Source: Gerris lacustris (lineage: Eukaryota > Arthropoda > Insecta > Hemiptera > Gerridae). Taken from it: DNA of 64,000 nucleotides. The notes under the pieces are model-generated. The model saw nothing but the letters and a program-made list of their open reading frames with translations. It had not been told where the DNA came from and searched no databases. Made by a program: the position numbers and the translations under genes. Position 1 is the first letter of the stretch, and every line of letters starts with the position of its first letter. The DNA lies in assembly GCA_951217055.1 (NCBI GenBank), contig OX578283.1, forward strand, positions 62,191,832-62,255,831, in the 5' to 3' direction. Below, one piece after another: positions 58,100 to 64,000 of this stretch.

Positions 58100-58800
58100 C
58101 ACTGTAATACTTGATACCCTTATCATATTTGGAAAGGGTGATCTTAATGAAAAAAATTAAAAAAAGCATTTTCAGATTAATGTTAATATTTTCACTTTTA
58201 GCACCTTTAAATGTGTTTAAAAATACTACTTTAGATCTGAATTACAATGTATGAAAAAAAAAAAAAATACCATAATTAATTTTCTTATAAACTGCATTGA
58301 ACGAGCAAATAGTGTTTTTATTATTTTTTTATGATCTATTTAAATGTAAGAATCAATTGTCTCTATTTCATTGCAATTTAATTTGTATTAAAATATAATT
58401 TATATTGTATACCTTCAATTAATTTTTATATTACTTTTGAAAAAAACTTTATGAGCATTATTATTTAGTTGTTTAATTCAAATCCTAAAAAGTATATAAT
58501 TAATTATTGATTATACTTATATAAAAATATGATATTGTTTATAATTCAGCATGTGATTTTTTTCTGATAACTAGTTGGTTTTTTTTTTGCCTATTTTGTA
58601 TTTTTGATCTCGTGTTCATTTTGTTCGTATAATTTTTGAAAGTTAGAGCAAAAATATATAGACAAATACTCTAATTTATTTTAAATAATACATTTGATAA
58701 TAATTAGTATTTGGCTTTTTTTTATTATTAATACATTTTGGTGTTATTTAGTAATAGTTTTACCAGTACCCATAATTATTTGGAAAATATAAGTGTCAGA
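58100..58800. other. Gene-free AT-rich tract
   Basis: Nothing recognised beyond poly(A/T) runs. Confidence 0.4.
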
Positions 58801-58803
58801 TAA

Positions 58804-59368
58804 TAGTCTAGAGGAGATAGCGTGCAAAAAAGTTTTTGACTAATATCAAGCAAGAATTTTTGTGTTTAAGTTAATCTTTTGGTGACTTTTAAGAATATAA
58901 TGTGATCGGCTAAGTTCTTCTTCGGAACATAGCTTGGCCAAAAACGGTGGAGAGCGGCAATGTCCGTCACATTTGGGTGGACAGTGTGATTTTCATGATT
59001 CTGAGTATGAAATTAGTTAGTAGACCAAAAATTAAGTTGATGTTAATATGTCACTCGATAGGTTAGTTATTCAAATATTACTCTACATCAAAGTGTTCAC
59101 CTACTAAATGACAAACTAACATCAACTTGATTTTTTGTCTACTAACTAATTCTGTACTCAGGATCATGAAAATCACATTGACCACCAAAATGGGTCAGCC
59201 ATTCTCCACCGGTTTGTTTTTTCCTTTTAAAATGTCTATTGCCAAGCTATGTCCCGCAGACAAACTAAGCCGACCATATATTCATATAAGGCACCAAAAG
59301 ATTAACTTATATACATAATTTTAGCCTTATGTTTGTTAAACACTTTTTGAACGCTATATCCTGGACTG
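58804..59368. mobile_element. Family A foldback element, copy 5
   Basis: Starts TAGTCTAGAGGAGATAGCG, ends ACGCTATATCCTGGACTG. Arms have diverged more than in copy 2, with loss of about 15 bp before CGGTGGAGAGCGGC. Contains AAATTAAGTTGATGTTAATA and its mirror. Confidence 0.75.
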
Positions 59369-59409
59369 TAAATGGCTCATAACTGGGATAGATAAGGACA
59401 TTACAGTTT

Positions 59410-59562
59410 GTACCAAATGAGTCTTAGTGCGTTGACAAGGGAAAGTAAAAAAATAGAGTGGGGAGCCAATGAAATCACATGATTTTAAAATCCTTAACTC
59501 TCATTGGCTCCCAACTCCATTTTCTTTACTTTCCTGATGTCAACACACTAAGACTCATTGGG
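59410..59562. mobile_element. Family D-derived hairpin
   Basis: AATGAGTCTTAGTGCGTTGA ... GAGTGGGGAGCCAATGA is mirrored by TCATTGGCTCCCAACTCCAT ... TCAACACACTAAGACTCATT. Two copies of one family D end face each other; the central core is missing. Confidence 0.6.
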
Positions 59563-59584
59563 CATAAACTGGAGGTGCTAGTTC

Positions 59585-59825
59585 TATACTTTTTTTTACA
59601 ATTAATATTAACTTTAGACACAGATTGACCAACCTTTAAAACGAAAAAAATAAAGCCACTAGGCCTGTTGGGATGGTTGGGGCCAATGAAATTTTTATTT
59701 GCCTAGTTGGTCACACCTTCTCGAATTCAAAATCCAGTGCTCTCATTGGCTCCCGCCCACATTTTTTTGATTTTTCTGGGCAGCCAAAAATCAATATTAA
59801 TTGTAAAAAGAGTATAGTTACCCCA
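59585..59825. mobile_element. Family D MITE
   Basis: Core order CAGATTGACCAACC, AAATAAAGCCACTAGGCCTG, TTTGCCTAGTTGGTCACACC, CTCTCATTGGCTCCCGCCCA, TTCTGGGCAGCCAAAAATCA. Outer ends ACAATTAATATTAACTTTAG and AATATTAATTGTAAAAAGAG are inverted. Confidence 0.65.
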
Positions 59826-59829
59826 GATC

Positions 59830-61330
59830 TGTTATTAACAGCAGAAGTCTACACAATTGTATAAGAAAATTGGGTTGTGTACACATCCTAGCATTGCAGA
59901 TGCAATTAAATAATTATTTGAGGATTACCTGCTCCATTGCTTGAAAAAAGAATAGTTTTTACCGATGCATGAATGCTATAATAAAAGTTTGGAGGCAAAA
60001 AGGCTCACTTCTGACTGACTCCGGGTTATTAACCGGTTAGCTTAAATTCTCATTATTACCTTGTTAAGAGTCACATCATGTTAAATATTATAAGAAATCA
60101 GTTCTGCTCACATTAGGATTTGAAGTCATATGGTGGTTACCTATAATTGGTACCTACAACTTTTTTATGGTGCTTGGCTTGACAGTTTGATATGGGATAT
60201 GGTCTTCCCTATGAAATTGATGTTGGTCGCCACTTATTTAATCTCTTTGATTGAAGGGCAATGGATGATGATTAATAATAGGTCTGACCATTCTTAATTT
60301 AAGGGGGGGGGGGGGGGGGGGGGGGTCAAAGTTTTGATGTTTTTAGAAAAAATGGTGTTAAAAATGAAACACTTTCCACAAGTGTTATATATTTTTGTAA
60401 TCTACTCTTCAATACCTATCATGTGATGCCCCACTCAAAATTTTAAAATATAGTATTGCAGGTGTGAATAAAACGAATTAAAACATGTTGTTTTATAGCA
60501 TGTTAGTTAGAAATCGAAATTAAATACAAAAAGGTGTTCATAAACTAAATGTTAATAATTTTAAGATAATTATTTTTCTTAAAACTATCACACTTAGAAT
60601 TACTTATCTAATTTGTAACTAATAAAAAAAGTTACTTGGGAGAAAAATATTAAAATTATTGTAGCCATCATTAAAATATATTTAATTTTAATAATATGTA
60701 TTAAAGTTTTGACATAAAATTTAATAGACATGTGAAAAATTATATATAATAGCATTTTTTTGAGAACTTCCTTTCATAGTAAAAAACATACATTTTTTTT
60801 CTGATTTAGGTATAGCATAAAAATAGAATTACTTTTCCTTTAGCACCCTATCCTGAAAGATATAAATTGATATTATTAACAGTTGCGTAGCTAGGGCATT
60901 GCTCCCCCCCCCCCCCCCCCACCAAAATCCTTTTGGGGGCCCCTCGCCAAATAAAATTGATGAGCAAAGAAAGGAAGAGAAAATACCTCGCGTTTAGAAC
61001 TGGGGGCACGCCCACAATGTGGGCCCATAGCTATGCCACTGATTATTAAATTCAATAGAATACTTAAGATAAAGATAGATTTCTCCCGCAAAATTTGGAA
61101 TGTTGAAGGAGGGCCAGAAAAAATAAAAATATACTATTGATAGATCTAAAGGTCTTTATTTAGAAGTTTTATATTTATAAGTTGAAGTTCCAAACCTGGT
61201 TTGCTAGGCAACCGATTTGTTTTGGATTTGTAAATTAAATTGATATTTTTTTTTTACGTTATAAACATTAAAATGTGCTAAGAATTTTTTATTTTAAATT
61301 TTGTTACAACTGCATAGTTAAAAATAAAAT
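59830..61330. other. Gene-free tract with long G and C homopolymers
   Basis: G23 at 60303-60325 and C17 at 60904-60920. No exon recognised. Confidence 0.5.
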
Positions 61331-63770
61331 ATGGACCTCTCACTTTCGCCAGAGCTAAAGGTTGGTTGGTGTAATATTTTTTAAAGATGTTTTTAATATT
61401 ACTTTCTAGCCGGTACATTAAACCTTTATCGTAGTTGCAAATCGAATATTATACTTGATTAAAATTTGATGGAAACATTCGCTCTTCATGATTTTATATT
61501 GCTCCGCTATGACTTAACTTATCAAATTCCTTTATTGGTATTGTATTTTTCTAAAGCTTATCTTGTAATGAAATCAATGTATATTTAATCAAACATGTAT
61601 GCCCCTGTCATATTTACATCCTAAAGGACCATTCTTTCCCATTTCACTTGTATAACAAATGAGTTAATCAATAAATTTTGAGTTGGTGGTGGCCTCTCTA
61701 GGAACGGCAGATTTCAGTAGCTAGGTTTGTTGGCTATAAACTAAAACTATTCTAGTTTTACAATAAGTTTACTCTTACCTCTGACAGCTCAGATTGACCA
61801 ACCTTTGGTTTTGGCCACAGTGCATGCTGGTTCCGAATCAGGTTCAGGCTCAGTAAAAAAGCGCGATAATTAAACAGTGTAGTTAAAGCAGGGTGGCCAC
61901 AGTGGAAGCAAGCAACTGGTTGCAGGGTTCAGAGTCAGAGACTTTACCGGAGTGTTTAGCTCATTCTTGTTTCAGATTCTGACTGCTATCAGCACACACG
62001 GACTGTACTGTAACTTTGTAGTTATAGTACAGTCTTTTATATAAACTTGTAGCTTGTACTACTGTTTATTTTGTGGCGTTTGTAGTTGTTAAGTAATGAA
62101 ACATTTTTCTTAGTTTTATACAAATATCCTACTTATTGTCTTTGATTCTTGCTTAGTTTTCTTCTTTTCGATTTATTTTTTTTTAATATAGTAAATAAAG
62201 AAATGCTTATCACGAAAGTATTTCTTATTTTTTTATTTTTTTTTTAAATGGTAGAATGCATCCACTTTCATTCTAAATATAGGAAAAAGTTTACTGTTCT
62301 CTATAATTTGTTAACTGCTCAAACAAGCGGTGGTATTCCCCATATGCACTCATTCACTTTTTAATTTTAAATGAACACTCTCTGTGGCCATAAACAAGAT
62401 CACTATAGGTTTGTTCCATCCCCGCTATTTGTACCGTCCTTTGTATCGTCCCCCGGATCGTTTAAGAATTGTTTAGGACAGGTTTTATACGCATGAGCTA
62501 ACATTGTACTCTAATAAAATCATGTCAGGTTGGAACGGGTTTAGGACTATAATTCGCACTGTATTAAAAACATTCAAGGAAACCTAACAGTTTGGAAACC
62601 TTCCTGTTGATGTTTGTGACAATTGACATAACTGCGCATGTCATACAAACCAGTACTTGGTATTGTCAGAGGATCGTTTGGACCATATAGTGAACGGTTC
62701 GCAAACGATCCCTGCCCGGGTTGGAACAGTTTTGTGGACGGTACGAAACCATGTCACAAGTCGGCTTGGAACGGCTTTTATCCATTGAGCATGCCCGTAC
62801 ATACATGACGGTACAATGCATGGTTGGAACAAACCTTATATCTTCATATGAAAACTTCTTATGTTTTCATTTTGTTGTGACAGCTGTTATTTCTACCTGC
62901 CTCCATGACCTGTTTTCCTCAAGCTGACATATCTTAAGCCTGTTTTCGGAGCTTGAACCTGATTTGGAACCAGCTTGCACTCAGGGCATACCCTTGTGAG
63001 AGAGAAAAAACCTCTAGGCTTGTAGGAGGATCTTCTCCAGAGACACTTTTTATTGCCTAGCTGGTCTTACCTTCTAGGTGTCAAAATGTCGAGCTCTTAT
63101 TGGCTCCTTTCCCTATTTTTTCAATTTTTCCTCGCTGTCAGAGTAAACTCTAGTTGTAAGACCTCGAACTCACTATTTTGACAAAGGGATATCATCTCTC
63201 AAATGTATAACATTTGATACTCTTATAGAAAAGGGGCCCCCTTTTTGTATAGGAAATATACAGAAGAGCTTATTTACCTTAGTCTAACAGTCTAACGACC
63301 TATTATGACAAAGGGATATTCAGTCTAATATGCTTTGGGACAAAGGAACATCACACTTTTATATAAAAAAAAGTGTGTATTCGGTTGTCTGAAAGTATAT
63401 TAGATTAAAAAAAAAAGGGGGGGGGACCCTTTTCTATAAAAGTGTCCTGTTATCTGCAGGTTAGCCAACAATTCATGAGATGCATAATAATTATGCGTCT
63501 CAGATATTCTGAATGTATAAAGTTCATTAAAGTTTGTTGGCTTGTGTTTATATTGGTGTGACTATTATGTAGGTAATATTACACCCGTAGACTAAAAATA
63601 ACCTGAAACCAAAATTTCTGTTGTAGATTATTCTTATCTTAAAATAAGTAGTTACCTTCATAAAATATCTTTATTTATTTGTACAGGCAGTGCCAAGAAA
63701 AGGGAGACGGGCTGCTCTCGAACCTGGAGAAGGTGTTATTTCAAGTCTTACTGAATCATTTAATTCTGTG
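61331..63770 (+). CDS. Possible first two coding exons of an unidentified gene, partial at right edge
   Basis: Exon b (63687-63770, 28 codons) is the stronger call: preceded by a pyrimidine/T-rich stretch and ACAG, followed by GTAAAC, open in one frame reading AVPRKGRRAALEPGEGVISS then LTESFNSV. Exon a (61331-61360) would supply ATGGACCTC...: MDLSLSPELK followed by AAG|GTTGGT. Phases agree (both 0). The intron between them would be 2326 nt and contains nested transposons. No family could be named; the basic PRKGRR patch is compatible with many nuclear proteins. The rest of the gene must lie beyond 64000. Exon a alone is weak evidence, and a chance ATG frame is possible. Confidence 0.4.
61808..62992. 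mobile_element. Element nested in family D
   Basis: Left GCATGCTGGTTCCGAATCAG then GTTCAGGCTC; right GAGCTTGAACCTGATTTGGA then ACCAGCTTGCACTC. The ends are imperfect inverted repeats of about 35 bp. No coding capacity. Contains a further insertion. Confidence 0.55.
62404..62840. mobile_element. Third-level nested MITE
   Basis: TATAGGTTTGTTCCATCCCC ... GGATCGTTTAAG at the left and GAACGGTTCGCAAACGATCC ... TTGGAACAAACCTTATA at the right are inverted, with GTACCGTCC / GGACGGTAC inside. Local GC is raised. Confidence 0.55.
63175..63450. mobile_element. Family F-like fragment
   Basis: Contains GACAAAGGGATATTCAGTCT, GACAAAGGAACATCACACTT and a near-mirror GGGGCCCCCTTTTTGTATAG / AAAGGGG...ACCCTTTTCTATAAAAG. 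Diverged and rearranged relative to other F copies. Confidence 0.4.
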
Positions 63771-64000
63771 GTAAACATTTTTATTTAAAATTTAAAAATA
63801 TTCAACATTTGTTTAACATTCATAACAAGGCTTTATGAAGTTCATAATATGAACCTTAGCTTTAAACGATTGTCTGATGATAATGTTTCCTGCTTTAATA
63901 GTTCTCATTGTAAAATCTTATTAAATATTCAAGAGTTCACAAAAATGAAGATATAGGAAGGTTTAAAAAAAGGCACTAATGTGAAAACCTTAAGCCGCAC

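Larger units (their letters stand above)
61780..63155. mobile_element. Family D MITE split by a nested pair of insertions
   Basis: The left end, CTCTGACAGCTCAGATTGAC then CAACCTT, stops at about 61805. The core resumes at about 62995 with GTGAGAGAGAAAAAACCTCT, TTGCCTAGCTGGTCTTACC, TTATTGGCTCCTTTCCC and CCTCGCTGTCAGAGTAAACT. Confidence 0.6.

Noticed and set aside
1..64000. Telomeric repeats, rRNA operon, bacterial contamination or CRISPR
   Set aside because: No TTAGG arrays, no rRNA-like stretches, no prokaryotic gene organisation; all recognised genes are spliced or animal-type.

Overview
This window is AT-rich, intron-rich nuclear DNA of an animal, most likely an insect. The genes are split into small exons with GT/AG introns of about 0.1 to 2.5 kb. 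The coding sequences resemble metazoan transportin-3, WASH-complex subunit 3, SLMAP, ribosomal protein L36A (eL42) and otubain. The gaps are packed with short inverted-repeat (MITE/foldback) DNA transposons, tRNA- and 5S-derived SINEs, a jockey/I-like LINE tail and mariner relics. I cannot fix the insect order from sequence alone.

Layout. 0.9-1.6 kb (-): first two coding exons of a transportin-3 gene running off the left edge. 5.0-9.6 kb (-): complete four-exon WASHC3/CCDC53 gene with MITEs in all three introns. 9.7-35.8 kb: a 26 kb gene-poor tract with a LINE 3' end, tRNA-like and 5S-like elements, a 69-bp minisatellite that grew out of a MITE terminus, several long foldbacks and a nested palindrome at 33.2-34.75 kb. 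35.8-37.7 kb (-): SLMAP homologue in one uninterrupted 624-codon frame. 37.9-38.15 kb (+): short unexplained coding-like frame. 41.7-45.8 kb (-): RpL36A in four exons. It is head to head, 760 bp away, with an otubain gene (46.5-53.3 kb, +) in six exons, one intron of which uses a GC donor. 53.3-61.3 kb: gene-poor, with two mariner-derived elements and foldbacks. 61.3-63.8 kb (+): possible first exons of an unidentified gene running off the right edge.

The protein genes are unrelated housekeeping functions (nuclear import, endosomal actin regulation, STRIPAK signalling, translation, deubiquitination) and form no operon-like unit. The main interest is the repeat landscape. At least six families recur within 64 kb, are nested in each other with readable insertion order, and in one case (tRNA-like sequences inside A/T-rich inverted repeats) form an unusual composite element. 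All repeat family names used here (A to K) are local labels. Class assignments are by eye from termini and target-site patterns.
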